NCBI GenBank assembly: GCA_937920235.1
Contig: CALGUK010000052.1
Location: 1 to 7,579, forward strand
Reading direction: 5' to 3'
Length of the DNA: 7,579 bases
Origin: an uncultured Clostridia bacterium
Lineage (GTDB): Bacteria; Bacillota; Clostridia; Oscillospirales; Acutalibacteraceae
The notes under the pieces are model-generated. The model searched no databases. It worked only from the letters and a program-made list of their open reading frames with translations, and was not told the DNA's origin. Numbering within the stretch: the first letter of the stretch is position 1; each line of letters opens with the position of its first letter. Shown here one piece after another: positions 1-6,284 of this stretch. Position numbers and translations under genes: made by a program.

Positions 1-130
1 GGAACGCTTGCTCGTGTGTTTCAACCACCGGACGGAGAGAATCAAGAACTTCCTTAACCGCCTGATGAAATTCAGGCTCATTCGGATTCTCTTTTACCAC
101 TCGCTCGATTACTTCATCTACATACGACAT
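1..130 (-). CDS. gdhA: Glutamate dehydrogenase, N-terminal fragment
   Basis: This is the first 43 codons of a gene that runs leftward out of the window. The protein begins MSYVDEVIERVV and continues through NEPEFHQAVKEVLDSLRPVVE. This matches the N-terminal helical segment of hexameric family I glutamate dehydrogenases, such as clostridial GDH with its 'EPEF..AV.EVL.SL.PVV' pattern. The enzyme interconverts 2-oxoglutarate plus ammonium and glutamate using NAD(P)H in the cytoplasm. Catalytic and cofactor-binding residues lie outside the window, so NAD versus NADP use cannot be judged. The ATG at 130-128 is preceded by AGGAGG (138-143, minus strand) with 7 nt spacing, and the frame stays open to the edge. 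The gene has its own promoter and leader terminator and is divergent from the PTS operon. Confidence 0.9.
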   Translation of the reverse strand, partial: MSYVDEVIERVVKENPNEPEFHQAVKEVLDSLRPVVETHEQAF

Positions 131-148
131 ACGGTTTCCTCCTTTATG

Positions 149-204
149 AAAAAAGAAAAGACGCCTTTAACGGTAGGGGCATCCCCTACAACATTAAAGA
201 CGTC
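149..204 (-). terminator. Intrinsic terminator in the gdhA leader
   Basis: Read on the minus strand, GACGUCUUUAA (204-194) pairs with UUAAAGGCGUC (170-160), followed by U193-G171 and G192-C172. After a UU bulge, GUAGGGG (189-183) pairs with CCCCUAC (179-173) around an AUG loop. The run UUUUCUUUUUU follows (159-149). The U200-G164 wobble is legal only in minus-strand RNA and would be a C/A mismatch on the plus strand, so the structure belongs to the gdhA transcript. It lies between the gdhA promoter and the gdhA ribosome-binding site, only 5 nt before AGGAGG. It should therefore abort gdhA transcription unless it is prevented from folding. Confidence 0.85.
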
Positions 205-297
205 ATTGCCTTCTTCATATATAAAATTGTTTTTGGATTCCTGAAAGTAAAATAGCACCTTTGAGCACTAACACTCAAAGACACCTTTGCCTTTACG
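205..297 (-). promoter_or_regulatory. gdhA 5' leader with candidate antiterminator segment
   Basis: This is about 93 nt of untranslated RNA between the inferred start site and the terminator. It can form CUUUGAG (280-274) / CUCAAAG (265-259) with an 8-nt loop, possibly enclosed by GUAAA/UUUAC. CAAAGGUG occurs twice (289-282 and 263-256). The segment AAAGGUGUC (288-280) matches 8 of 9 bases of the terminator 3' arm AAAGGCGUC (168-160). It can pair over 9 bp, with two G-U pairs, with the terminator 5' arm GACGUCUUU (204-196). That would be an antiterminator that competes with the terminator, while the CUUUGAG hairpin could compete with the antiterminator. I recognise no known riboswitch. The pairings are seen in the sequence; the switching function is inferred. 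Confidence 0.5.
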
Positions 298-303
298 CTC
301 TGC

Positions 304-332
304 ATTATACACCTGTGAAATTTATTTGTCAA
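304..332 (-). promoter_or_regulatory. gdhA promoter, perfect sigma-A consensus
   Basis: On the minus strand, TTGACA (332-327) and TATAAT (309-304) are separated by exactly 17 nt, and the -35 is preceded by an A/T-rich tract that could act as an UP element. Transcription should begin near 297-299, about 167 nt ahead of the gdhA start codon. With so strong a core promoter, control probably lies at the downstream terminator. Confidence 0.85.
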
Positions 333-465
333 CTCTTTTCTTGAAAAATTTAAAAATTCGCTTACAGTAAATAATTCATGCCAATAATTTAGAAATAATT
401 TTGTGCAAGTTTCACAACTTGTAGAATTTGTGGTTAGGCAAATCGCCGTTTTAAAGGCCACCTTA
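333..465. other. Divergent intergenic core, no gene seen
   Basis: This is A/T-rich sequence between the back-to-back gdhA and antiterminator promoters. No reading frame here has a ribosome-binding site or recognisable protein. The only structure I see is a short inverted repeat at 401-421, listed separately. I found no convincing CcpA cre site. The 131-628 gap as a whole is otherwise taken up by the gdhA and PTS leaders. Confidence 0.6.
401..421. repeat. Short overlapping inverted repeats, possible operator
   Basis: CAAGTT (406-411) and AACTTG (416-421) form a perfect 6-bp inverted repeat around TCAC. Overlapping it, TTGTG (401-405) and CACAA (413-417) form another around 7 nt. The site is about 45 bp upstream of the PTS-operon -35 and about 70 bp from the gdhA -35, so it could bind a regulator of either unit. 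It is short and A/T-rich, so chance is a real possibility. Confidence 0.2.
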
Positions 466-494
466 TTGACAAATACGAATAATTAATGTAAAAT
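466..494 (+). promoter_or_regulatory. Promoter of the licT-pts operon
   Basis: TTGACA (466-471) is followed after 17 nt by TAAAAT (489-494), which places the start site near 500. A perfect TATAAT at 494-499 would give a 22-nt spacer and is less likely to be the -10. The transcript would enter the RAT about 25 nt downstream. Confidence 0.75.
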
Positions 495-525
495 ATAATT
501 GAATTAAATATATTGCAATTTTATT

Positions 526-550
526 GGAGTGTTACCGTATGGGCATAACC
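526..550 (+). promoter_or_regulatory. Ribonucleic antiterminator (RAT) for a LicT/GlcT-type protein
   Basis: The 25-nt element has a left half GGAGUGUUA, a CC-GUAU-GG stem-loop and a right half GCAUAACC. This parallels the B. subtilis RAT pattern, in which GG..UGUUA and GCAAAACC flank a small upper stem. The upper stem here is 2 bp, about two shorter than in the licS RAT. The base stem can extend to UUGG (524-527) / CCAA (549-552). Its right edge shares bases 549-552 with the 5' arm of the following terminator, so the two structures exclude each other. Binding of the antiterminator protein's CAT domain would stabilise this hairpin and permit readthrough. Confidence 0.85.
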
Positions 551-605
551 AACTTTTTGCACCTCTGTATATCTTTCGGCACAGGTGCTTAAGGTTGGCT
601 TTTTT
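549..605 (+). terminator. RAT-controlled leader terminator before licT
   Basis: CCAACUUU (549-556) pairs with AAGGUUGG (591-598). After a 2x2 internal loop, GCACCU (559-564) pairs with AGGUGC (583-588), with a further U-A and G-C pair beyond a C/C mismatch. The hairpin is followed by C and six T (600-605), then ATTTT. It lies 24 nt before the antiterminator start codon and overlaps the RAT. Confidence 0.85.
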
Positions 606-628
606 ATTTTCAGGATTAGGAGACAAAT

Positions 629-1471
629 ATGAAAGTTTTAAAAGCCATCAATAATAATAATCTTTGTGTTTTGGACGAGCACGGAAAAGAACAGATTGTT
701 TCTGGAAGAGGCATCGGTTTCGGGAAAAAATACGGCGACGATGTAGATGAATCCTTGATTCAAAAGACCTATCTTATCACCGACCACTCTATTCAAAAGA
801 AAATGATCGCCCTTCTTAGAGAAATACCTGAAGAATATTTAACATTCACCGTTGATATTGTTGAATATATAAATGCCGCTTACAGTGAAAAACTTAAGGA
901 ATCTTTGCTTGTCACATTAAGCGACCATATCGCCTTTGCGATCGAAAGAAAGCAAAACGGAATGGAATTTACCAACCCGCTGCTTGACTCCATAGCCCAA
1001 TGCTTTCCTAAGGAGCTGCGGTTGGGCGAATATTGTATAGAACAAATGGATAAAAAATTAGGCATTAAAATGTCAAAAGATGAAGCCGGCTTTATTGCAA
1101 TGCATATAATAAATGCACGTTTAGATACAAACATCGGCAATGTATATGATATCACAAAAATGATAAACGGATGCATTGAAATATCCGAACATTATTATAA
1201 GAAAAGCTTTGATAGGACCAATCCCTGCTATGAGAGATTTGTTACACATTTAAAATATCTGGCAGGACGTCTTTTTGATAACAAGCCCTTACCCGAGACG
1301 TTAAGCGAAGATACTGCTTTTGCTTCGATGATAAAAAAAACGTGTAACAAGCATTATAAGTGTGCATTATGCATTATGGAGTACATTTTAAAAACTTATC
1401 AGAAAACGATTTCTGAGGACGAGCTTTTGACCCTCACCATCCACCTTAAAAAAGTCAGTTCAGTAAACTGA
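629..1471 (+). CDS. licT: BglG-family transcription antiterminator (LicT/GlcT type)
   Basis: This 280-residue RNA-binding antiterminator has the usual family length. Residues 1-58 are the CAT RNA-binding domain (MKVLKAINNNNLCVLDE, then SGRGIGFGKK and GDDVDE), about 65-170 form PRD1 and 171-277 form PRD2. The four PRD histidines that can be phosphorylated are present: His100 (LSDHIAFAI), His159 (AGFIAMHI), His207 (RFVTHLKYL) and His272 (TIHLKK). These are almost exactly the LicT positions. In the family, EII-dependent phosphorylation on PRD1 inactivates the protein and HPr-dependent phosphorylation on PRD2 can activate it. ATG 629 follows AGGAG (618-622). Adjacency to ptsG-ptsH-ptsI mirrors B. 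subtilis glcT, so it probably controls glucose uptake. The RAT lies before its own gene, which implies autoregulation. LicT versus GlcT naming is uncertain. Confidence 0.93.
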   Translation: MKVLKAINNNNLCVLDEHGKEQIVSGRGIGFGKKYGDDVDESLIQKTYLITDHSIQKKMIALLREIPEEYLTFTVDIVEYINAAYSEKLKESLLVTLSDHIAFAIERKQNGMEFTNPLLDSIAQCFPKELRLGEYCIEQMDKKLGIKMSKDEAGFIAMHIINARLDTNIGNVYDITKMINGCIEISEHYYKKSFDRTNPCYERFVTHLKYLAGRLFDNKPLPETLSEDTAFASMIKKTCNKHYKCALCIMEYILKTYQKTISEDELLTLTIHLKKVSSVN

Positions 1472-1486
1472 TTTTTCATATTGATT

Positions 1487-1527
1487 GCAGTATCGGCATG
1501 ATCAGGCGCCGATCATAACGATGCTGC
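1487..1527 (+). repeat. Two-part hairpin between licT and ptsG, no U-run
   Basis: GCAGUAUCG (1487-1495) pairs with CGAUGCUGC (1519-1527), including one U-G. After a 2x2 internal loop, AUGAUC (1498-1503) pairs with GAUCAU (1511-1516) around AGGCGCC. An A-rich tract follows instead of a U-run, so it is not a standard terminator, and it does not match the RAT. It lies 15 nt before the ptsG Shine-Dalgarno. It may set the 5' end or stability of a processed ptsG mRNA, but that is inference. Confidence 0.55.
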
Positions 1528-1555
1528 ACAAAAAAATAAAACGGAGGAAACGATT

Positions 1556-3685
1556 GTGAAAGACAAAATTTTCGGGGTTTTACAACGAGTCGGACGATCT
1601 TTTATGCTCCCGATCGCTTTGCTCCCCATTGCGGGCTTGCTACTCGGGATCGGAAGTTCTTTTACAAACCCAACCACTCTTGAAGCGTACCATCTTACCA
1701 ACGTCATCAAGGAAGGCGGAGTTTTATTTACCCTTCTTGATATCATGAGCAAAACCGGCAGCATTGTATTTGATAATCTTGCGCTACTGTTTGCTATGGG
1801 CGTTGCCATCGGTATGGCAAAAAAGGAAAAAGAGGTAGCAGCGCTGTCTGGTGCTATTTCTTATCTTATTATGAACACGGCTATAAGCACGCTTATTTCC
1901 GCCAAAGGCGGTGTAGACGCAATGGCCGCAAATACCACTACATCTGTGTTGGGCATTACCACGCTCCAGATGGGTGTTTTCGGCGGAATTATTGTGGGAC
2001 TCGGTGTAGCGGCACTACATAACCGATTCTACAAGATACAACTGCCACAGGTATTATCCTTTTTCGGCGGCACAAGATTCGTGCCCATCGTGTGCAGCAT
2101 CGTTTATCTGATCGTGGGCGTTGTGATGTTTTTCGTGTGGCCTTTGATTCAAAGCGGTATCGCCGCGTTGGGCCAGCTTGTGCTTGAATCAGGCTATGCC
2201 GGAACCTGGATATACGGTGTGATCGAACGCGCTCTTATTCCCTTTGGCCTTCACCATGTTTTTTATATGCCCTTCTGGCAAACCGAGCTTGGCGGCGCAT
2301 TATTGATAGACGGCGTCACCGTTACCGGCGCGCAAAACATTTTCTTTGCAGAGCTTGCCTCTAACTCCACCGTGCATTTCTCTGTATCTGCTACAAGATT
2401 TATGTCGGGCAAATTCCCCTTTATGATATTCGGTCTGCCCGCGGCGGCCCTTGCTATGTATAAAGCGGCTCGCCCCGAAAAGAAAAAGGTAGTCGGCGGT
2501 CTTCTGCTTTCGGCGGCTCTTACCGCCATGCTTACCGGCATTACTGAGCCGTTAGAGTTCACCTTCCTATTTGTGGCCCCCGCTATGTATGTAGTGCACT
2601 GTATTCTTGCCGGTCTCTCATATATGCTTATGCATATTTTCAATGTGGGCGTAGGCATGACCTTCTCAGGCGGTGCAATAGATCTTACATTGTTCGGAAT
2701 TTTGCAAGGTAATGCTAAAACCAATTGGATATGGATAGTGATAATCGGCCTTATTTATGCCGTAGTTTATTACCTTGTTTTCTTCTTTATGATCACTAAG
2801 TTTAAGTACAAGACTCCCGGCAGGGAAGCCGATGACGAAGAGACAAAATTATTTACGCGCAAGGATCTAAATCTCCGAAACGAGGCACGAAAGGCTGCTG
2901 ACAAATGCACCTCAGACACGGTGAGCGCCTTAATACTGGCGGGGCTGGGAGGTAAAGCTAATCTTGTTGATTTAGATTGCTGTGCTACCAGACTGAGAAT
3001 ATCCGTCAGCGATCCTGCTCTCGTAAACGATGCACTTTTAAAGCAAAGCGGTGCTTCGGGTATTATTCACAAGGGTCAGGGCGTACAAATAATTTACGGA
3101 CCACAGGTGTCGGTAGTTAAATCCGATCTTGAAGACTTTTTGGATTCTCCGAAATCAGACGAGCCATTCAAATTCGAACCCGATAACACCCTATTAAAAG
3201 AAGAAAATCCCGAAACTCAAAAAAACGCGACAGCTTCATTTGAGCTAGCGGCACATATGAACGGCACCGTTGTTAATTTGGAAGATGTTGAAGACGAGGC
3301 ATTTTCCTCTGAGGTTCTGGGAAAAGGTATCGCCGTTGAGCCGATAGAAGGAAAGCTTTATTCTCCCTGCGACGGCAAGGTGGATATGGTTTTTGATACC
3401 AATCACGCCGTCAACATCGTATCCAAAGAGGGCTGTGAAATACTTCTGCATATAGGCATAGACACCGTAAAATTAGGCGGGAAATATTTTGAAGCCCATG
3501 TAAAAGATGATTGCGAGGTCAAAAAGGGCGATCTGCTCATTTCTTTTGACCTTGAGGGAATTAAAAGCGAAGGCTACAAGGTGACCACTCCTATGGTTAT
3601 ATGCAACACCGACGATTACACCTCGGTTGAAGCTGTTTCCCAGGGCGAAATATTCAAGGGCGATAAAATACTCGAAATTAAATAA
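1556..3685 (+). CDS. ptsG: PTS glucose-type permease, EIICBA fusion
   Basis: This 709-residue membrane protein imports and phosphorylates sugar, most likely glucose. EIIC is about residues 1-420, with hydrophobic segments, FGLHHVFYMPFW around His233/His234, GKFPFMIFGLPAAALAMY from 285 and GITEPLEF from 328. EIIB is about 440-525 with active Cys476 in DLDCCATRLR; Cys475 beside it is extra. EIIA is about 555-709 with the paired histidines His617 (TNHAV) and His632 (LLHIGID), 15 apart as in EIIA-Glc. Length, C-B-A order and motifs resemble B. subtilis PtsG; NagE-type GlcNAc carriers differ around the HH and GITEP segments. The start is GTG 1556, 8 nt after GGAGG (1543-1547). No internal terminator separates it from licT, so both are probably co-transcribed. 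Exact sugar specificity is inferred. Confidence 0.93.
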   Translation: MKDKIFGVLQRVGRSFMLPIALLPIAGLLLGIGSSFTNPTTLEAYHLTNVIKEGGVLFTLLDIMSKTGSIVFDNLALLFAMGVAIGMAKKEKEVAALSGAISYLIMNTAISTLISAKGGVDAMAANTTTSVLGITTLQMGVFGGIIVGLGVAALHNRFYKIQLPQVLSFFGGTRFVPIVCSIVYLIVGVVMFFVWPLIQSGIAALGQLVLESGYAGTWIYGVIERALIPFGLHHVFYMPFWQTELGGALLIDGVTVTGAQNIFFAELASNSTVHFSVSATRFMSGKFPFMIFGLPAAALAMYKAARPEKKKVVGGLLLSAALTAMLTGITEPLEFTFLFVAPAMYVVHCILAGLSYMLMHIFNVGVGMTFSGGAIDLTLFGILQGNAKTNWIWIVIIGLIYAVVYYLVFFFMITKFKYKTPGREADDEETKLFTRKDLNLRNEARKAADKCTSDTVSALILAGLGGKANLVDLDCCATRLRISVSDPALVNDALLKQSGASGIIHKGQGVQIIYGPQVSVVKSDLEDFLDSPKSDEPFKFEPDNTLLKEENPETQKNATASFELAAHMNGTVVNLEDVEDEAFSSEVLGKGIAVEPIEGKLYSPCDGKVDMVFDTNHAVNIVSKEGCEILLHIGIDTVKLGGKYFEAHVKDDCEVKKGDLLISFDLEGIKSEGYKVTTPMVICNTDDYTSVEAVSQGEIFKGDKILEIK

Positions 3686-3705
3686 AATCAAAGGGGCTGT
3701 ACATT

Positions 3706-3963
3706 ATGAAACAATTCAATTATACAATTACAGACGAAGTCGGCATTCACGCAAGGCCTGCGGGTATGCTAGCTAAGACGGCAAAGGGATTTCAGAGCGA
3801 GATCATCATAGAAAAAGATGGAAAGACCGTAAACGCCACCAAACTGATGATGCTTATGGGCATGGGTATAAAATGCGGTGATACCGTCACCGTCACCGTT
3901 ACCGGTGAGGATGAGGAAGTGGCAGCCGACGCATTGCAGGACTTTTTTTCCACAAATCTTTAA
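3706..3963 (+). CDS. ptsH: Phosphocarrier protein HPr, lacking Ser46
   Basis: This 85-residue cytoplasmic phosphocarrier passes phosphate from Enzyme I to the EIIA domain. The active site GIHARPAG places His15 and Arg17 at canonical positions, and the length is normal. The regulatory site is unusual. B. subtilis reads NLKSIMGVM around Ser46, but here the ungapped alignment reads NATKLMMLM, giving Thr45 and Lys46. HPr kinase/phosphorylase could not modify the usual serine, although Met48 and Met51 of the CcpA-contact face are kept. The gene starts at ATG 3706 after AAGGGG (3691-3696), 20 nt behind ptsG and 21 nt ahead of ptsI, so it lies within the operon. It is certainly HPr-like; whether it is the cell's only HPr is unknown. 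Confidence 0.95.
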   Translation: MKQFNYTITDEVGIHARPAGMLAKTAKGFQSEIIIEKDGKTVNATKLMMLMGMGIKCGDTVTVTVTGEDEEVAADALQDFFSTNL

Positions 3964-3984
3964 GCTGAGAGAGGAGGCGGCGAT

Positions 3985-5637
3985 ATGTTGAAATTTACAG
4001 GAAAAGGTGTATACGGTGCAATTGCTGTGGGCAAGGCTTCTGTTGTTTTCAAAAAGAAGAATACCAAGATTCGCCGCACCGGTATCGTTGATATAGAAGC
4101 GGAATTCGCCCGTGTGGAAGCTGCAAAAGCCAAAGCAGCGGAGGAGCTTTCTCTTATCTATGAAAAAGCCCTAAGAGAGGTCGGCGAAACAAACGCGCAG
4201 ATATTTGAGATACACATGATGATGCTTGAGGATGACGATTATAACGAGTCCATACGCCATATCATTGAGACTCAATCGGTCAACGCCGAATATGCGGTAC
4301 ATATGACCGCCGACAATTTCTCTTCGATGTTTGCGGCTATGGACGACTCTTATATGCAGGCAAGAGCCACCGATGTTAAGGATATCTCAGATCGTTTAAT
4401 CGCCTGTATGACCACAGGTGGCGAGGAATCGGTATCATCCGACGAGCCTTCGGTAATATGCAGTGACGACCTTACTCCCAGCGAGACAGTATTGCTTGAC
4501 AAAGAAAAGATTCTCGGCTTTGTAACCGCCTTTGGTTCTTCAAATTCTCACACCGCCATTCTTGCGAGAACTATGAACATCCCCGCTGTTATCGGCGTAG
4601 GCCAAGAGTTTTTGACATCCATCAGGGAAGGCGATCTAATCGCTGTTGACGGATATTCCGGAGAAGTTTTTATCGATCCAGACGAAGAAACGCTGGCGCA
4701 TATTGAACGCAAGAAAAAGGAAAGCCTTGAAAAGAAAGAGCTATTAAAAAAGCTCAAAGGCAAGGAAAACATCACCCTTGACGGCACAGAGATCAAAATT
4801 TATGCCAATATCGGTGGCACAGCCGATATTGGCGCGGTGCTTGCTAACGACGCCGGCGGCATTGGGCTTTTTCGCAGCGAATTTCTCTATCTTGAGGGTA
4901 CCGACTATCCTACTGAACAGCAGCAGTTTGAAGCCTACAAAAAGGTGCTCGTCAGCATGTCGGGCAAAAAGGTCATAATCCGCACCCTCGATATCGGCGC
5001 GGATAAAAAGGTTGGCTATTTTAACTTAGACGAAGAAGAAAACCCAGCCTTGGGACTCAGAGCCATTCGTATCTGTCTAACCAGACCCGATATCTTTAAG
5101 ACCCAACTGCGTGCCCTGTTTCGCGCATCGGTTTTCGGCAGGCTGGGAATCATGTTTCCGATGATAACCAGCACTTCGGAGCTTCAAAGTATACTTGATA
5201 TATGCGATCAAGTGAGATCCGAGCTGCGCGAGGCCGACATCAAATTCAGCAACGATATTGAAATAGGCATTATGATCGAAACTCCGGCTGCTGCATTGAT
5301 CAGCGACAAGCTGGCTGAGATGGTAGACTTTTTCAGTGTGGGCACCAATGATCTTGTTCAATATACTCTTGCATGTGACAGGCAAAACCCTCATTTGGAG
5401 CAGTTTTGTGATCCGCATCATGAGGCAGTGCTACACCTTATCGAGCTTTCCGCCAAAAACGCCCATAAAGCCGGTGCATGGATAGGTATTTGCGGTGAAT
5501 TGGCGGCCGATACATCCCTTACTGAGACGTTTCTGCGAATGGGTATTGATGAGCTTTCGGTTTCGCCCTCCTTTGTTCTGAAACTGAGAGATACCGTGAG
5601 AAAGATCGATCTTTCCGATAAAAATTATCAGAGGTAA
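3985..5637 (+). CDS. ptsI: PTS Enzyme I (phosphoenolpyruvate-protein phosphotransferase)
   Basis: This 550-residue soluble enzyme autophosphorylates with PEP and donates phosphate to HPr, and its length is slightly below the usual ~570-575. The N-terminal half carries the HPr-binding helical region and the swivelling phosphohistidine domain with His189 in GSSNSHTAILAR. The C-terminal PEP-binding barrel starts near residue 250. It contains Arg297 (GLFRSEFLYL), Arg333 (IIRTLDIGADK), Glu432 (MIETPAAA), Asp456 (GTNDL) and acid/base Cys503 (GICGE). These match the E. coli active site with offsets of 0-1, so it should be active. ATG 3985 follows AGGAGG (3972-3977) at 7 nt. It follows ptsH by 21 nt and precedes ppa by 6 nt. 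Confidence 0.96.
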   Translation: MLKFTGKGVYGAIAVGKASVVFKKKNTKIRRTGIVDIEAEFARVEAAKAKAAEELSLIYEKALREVGETNAQIFEIHMMMLEDDDYNESIRHIIETQSVNAEYAVHMTADNFSSMFAAMDDSYMQARATDVKDISDRLIACMTTGGEESVSSDEPSVICSDDLTPSETVLLDKEKILGFVTAFGSSNSHTAILARTMNIPAVIGVGQEFLTSIREGDLIAVDGYSGEVFIDPDEETLAHIERKKKESLEKKELLKKLKGKENITLDGTEIKIYANIGGTADIGAVLANDAGGIGLFRSEFLYLEGTDYPTEQQQFEAYKKVLVSMSGKKVIIRTLDIGADKKVGYFNLDEEENPALGLRAIRICLTRPDIFKTQLRALFRASVFGRLGIMFPMITSTSELQSILDICDQVRSELREADIKFSNDIEIGIMIETPAAALISDKLAEMVDFFSVGTNDLVQYTLACDRQNPHLEQFCDPHHEAVLHLIELSAKNAHKAGAWIGICGELAADTSLTETFLRMGIDELSVSPSFVLKLRDTVRKIDLSDKNYQR

Positions 5638-5643
5638 CGATAA

Positions 5644-6174
5644 ATGAATATCTGGCATGATGCTTCACCCAAATCAATTTCAAAAGATAAGTTCACCGCC
5701 GTCGTAGAAATACCCAAGGGATCAAAAATCAAGTATGAGCTTGATAAGACAACGGGGTTGCTGAAAATGGACAGAATACTTTATACCTCTACCCATTATC
5801 CGGCAAATTACGGCTTTATTCCCAGAACCTTTGCTGAAGACGGTGACCCGTTGGATGTTCTCATTCTCTGCTCAGAAACTCTGGTTCCGCTCTCTATTGC
5901 AGATTGCTATCCCATAGGCATGATAACAATGGAGGACAGCGGTGCGGCTGATGAAAAAATCATCTGCATCCCGTTTAACGACCCCACATACAATGTCTAT
6001 AAGGAAATATCGGAGCTTCCGGCACATATCTTTGACGAAATGAAGCATTTCTTTTCAGTCTACAAGGCGTTGGAGCACAAAGACACAGTTATTAACGACA
6101 TAAGAGGAGTAGATGAGGCAAAGGAGACCATCGAAAGCTGTATTGAAAGATATATTGAATGTTACTGTAAATAG
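5644..6174 (+). CDS. ppa: Family I inorganic pyrophosphatase
   Basis: This 176-residue soluble enzyme hydrolyses PPi to two phosphates in the cytoplasm. The signature EDGDPLDV carries metal ligands Asp66, Asp68 and Asp71. Other residues matching the E. coli active site are Glu22, Lys30, Glu32, Arg44, Tyr56, Asp98, Asp103, Lys105 and the Tyr140-Lys141 pair. The length matches bacterial hexameric family I enzymes, and no key residue is missing. The start lies 6 nt after the ptsI stop, and its weak AGAGG sits at the end of ptsI, so translation is probably coupled. Placement in a PTS operon is odd for a general housekeeping enzyme. The function is secure; the reason for the linkage is not. Confidence 0.95.
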   Translation: MNIWHDASPKSISKDKFTAVVEIPKGSKIKYELDKTTGLLKMDRILYTSTHYPANYGFIPRTFAEDGDPLDVLILCSETLVPLSIADCYPIGMITMEDSGAADEKIICIPFNDPTYNVYKEISELPAHIFDEMKHFFSVYKALEHKDTVINDIRGVDEAKETIESCIERYIECYCK

Positions 6175-6176
6175 AC

Positions 6177-6220
6177 GTTAATATCTGCATTACACCTTTT
6201 TAAATACAGACATTATTAAC
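6177..6220 (+). repeat. Inverted repeat after ppa, possible weak operon terminator
   Basis: GTTAATA-TCTG (6177-6187) can pair with CAGA-TATTAAC (6207-6220) if a CAT bulge is allowed, enclosing a 19-nt loop. It begins 2 nt after the ppa stop codon. The stem is A/T-rich and no clean U-run follows at once; a loose TTTTGTTTT occurs about 15 nt later. It may end or stabilise the pts mRNA 3' end, but as a terminator it is weak. Confidence 0.3.
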
Positions 6221-6247
6221 CTAACTCGATATAATTTTGTTTTGGTA

Positions 6248-6276
6248 TTGACAAAAATAAATTTAAGGCGTATAAT
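6248..6276 (+). promoter_or_regulatory. Promoter of the glutamate synthase operon, perfect consensus
   Basis: TTGACA (6248-6253) and TATAAT (6271-6276) are separated by exactly 17 nt, giving a start near 6283. The spacer shares AATAAATTT with the gdhA promoter spacer, and both have GGYG directly before the -10. Only about 8 nt of RNA would precede the terminator hairpin. Confidence 0.88.
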
Positions 6277-6284
6277 ACCTGCAA

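Noticed and set aside
186..218. Ten-codon frame (MKKAMTSLML) entering the gdhA terminator as a leader peptide
   Set aside because: No Shine-Dalgarno precedes it and its codons have no link to glutamate; it is likely chance.
8..244. Plus-strand open frame of 78 codons
   Set aside because: It is the antisense of the gdhA start and leader terminator, and the gdhA reading on the other strand is clear.
205..297. Glutamine (glnA-type) riboswitch or T-box in the gdhA leader
   Set aside because: No conserved core of the glutamine aptamer and no T-box sequence or specifier architecture could be found.
186..461. Minus-strand open frame of 91 codons across the gdhA promoter and leader
   Set aside because: It spans a perfect promoter and terminator, has no Shine-Dalgarno and resembles no protein family.
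494..499. TATAAT as the pts-operon -10
   Set aside because: It is a perfect hexamer, but 22 nt from the TTGACA; the TAAAAT at 489 has the optimal 17-nt spacing.
2263..2724. Minus-strand frame of 153 codons inside ptsG
   Set aside because: It is opposite the conserved EIIC core including GITEPLEF; no ribosome-binding site or family match.
3886..3907. Tandem ACCGTC-like repeats in ptsH
   Set aside because: They encode an alternating Thr-Val beta strand of HPr and are explained by coding.
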